A DNA stretch of 64,000 nucleotides. It comes from Ichthyophis bannanicus. Its lineage: Eukaryota > Chordata > Amphibia > Gymnophiona > Ichthyophiidae. Numbering within the stretch: the first letter of the stretch is position 1; the number at the start of each line of letters is the position of its first letter. Positions 63,361 to 64,000 of the stretch are shown one piece after another. The position numbers and the translations under genes are program-made. The notes under the pieces were generated by a model. That model saw nothing but the letters and a program-made list of their open reading frames with translations, did no database searches and was not told the DNA's origin. Where the stretch lies: contig CM066033.1 of NCBI GenBank assembly GCA_033557465.1, positions 592,254,438-592,318,437 on the forward strand, in the 5' to 3' direction.

Positions 63361-64000
63361 ACTATCATACCCCAGAGATAACAGGTTTCTCCTTTTAAAA
63401 CAAAAGGAAAACCAACAACTAACAAAAGGGTGAACTATTCCCTTCACCTTGTCAGTTTCCTGTACAAGGATATCTCATACTTTTACTGTAAGGGGACCCT
63501 ATCCCTTCAAAGACTTACTAAATTGTAAGTCTTCTCAACTCTGTATTAATTTCTATCCCTCTTAGCCCAGACATTCAGTCTCTAAGAGTACTACTAATCA
63601 ACTGGAGGGCTTATCCTCTAAGCCATAGGAGTTTCTTCAATACCTACTCCAGTAAGTAGTTTCCATACAGAGTTTTCTTCCCTTTTGCAGTTCATCTCCT
63701 TCTCACATATCTTTTTAAGGCAGCTTTTCGGACAGAAATTGGGTATCACTACTCCAAATTATGTCTGTCGGTCCTCTCCAACCTATAGGACCTAACTTTT
63801 ATGCTGCCTTAATAACAGATAATTCCAAAAGAGATCCAGAACTCATTTGGACTATTTATTGTTGCAGGCATCAGGCCTGTCTACTATTCTTAGCCACCTT
63901 CAGTTCTCTTTGGCTCCAACAGAATAGATTAGGTTGCACACTGGCAATTCAACAGTCAGATCTAAGCAACCTACAACATGCTCTCTGCAATTCTACAACA
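63361..64000. other. Unassigned sequence right of H2
   Basis: Continues the sequence left of 60056 once H2 and one target repeat are removed. AT-rich, many stops in all frames. I do not recognise DIRS pol or any other family here. Confidence 0.4.

Larger units (their letters stand above)
57655..64000 (+). mobile_element. DIRS family C copy, 5' part (runs off the window)
   Basis: The left ITR starts at about 57655 (tctccaggaacaagcagg), nearly identical to the B2 left end, and gag follows. A hAT-like element (60056-63360) lies downstream. I see no RT or YR sequence in what remains, so either the element is rearranged after gag or the pol region lies beyond the window. The true right limit is therefore unknown. 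Confidence 0.65.

Noticed and set aside
63780..64000. Possible retroviral or other protein fragment reading ITDNSKRDPELIW in one frame
   Set aside because: Only a short open stretch with no recognisable domain order; similarity could not be established by eye.

Overview
The window is repeat-dominated, non-coding DNA from a vertebrate nucleus; I found no host gene. The inventory suggests a large, repeat-rich vertebrate genome. It holds at least eight copies of DIRS-type tyrosine-recombinase retrotransposons, CR1 and L2-group LINEs, an L1/Tx1-type LINE relic, a Penelope-like element (PLE), a mariner, and hAT-like and Harbinger-like DNA elements. Abundant DIRS together with PLE, CR1 and hAT fits an amphibian (caecilian-like) or comparable genome better than a mammal or bird, but the taxon is an inference.

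Layout. 1-3595: 3' part of a divergent DIRS ('D'), nested in the YR gene of a DIRS of family B (B1, to 4989). 6053-16823: decayed family-A DIRS (A2) split by a CR1 (10096-15176), itself split by a second CR1 (10841-13850); a hAT MITE with 8-bp target duplications sits at 15198-15523. 17361-24033: mariner, split by the best preserved DIRS (A1, 18034-23789). 24036-31429: PLE interrupted by DIRS A3 (24884-30649), followed by DIRS A4 (31430-35787). 35788-40596: AT-rich DNA with a hAT-like MITE, a hammerhead-like motif and an L1/Tx1-type relic. 40597-56568: a 16-kb interval bounded by inverted repeats (Harbinger-like), holding a hAT-like element with a giant palindrome and a G-rich minisatellite (40867-43804) and DIRS B2 (44694-54774), whose gag is split by an L2-group LINE (46473-50830) with a 151-bp monomer promoter array. 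56994-64000: an inverted CR1 fragment, then a third DIRS family (C), whose unit is interrupted by a second palindrome/minisatellite hAT-like element (60056-63360).

Shared DIRS plan. Left ITR, gag (N-terminal Cys-rich motif), RT-RNase H-methyltransferase-like ORF in the +1 frame, YR (tyrosine recombinase) back in the gag frame, an internal complementary region (ICR), right ITR. The ICR reads as the reverse complement of the left end followed by that of the right end, as in the DIRS circular-intermediate model. A1 is nearly intact (one gag frameshift); the others carry frameshifts, stops or catalytic substitutions.

The observations most worth follow-up are: a CGGTACCG motif repeated in the ITR, leader and gag of families B and C, and used in all three reading frames; a conserved inverted repeat at the DIRS right terminus that also reads as a splice donor; and two hAT-like elements with different ends sharing the same palindrome, G-rich minisatellite and octamer array.
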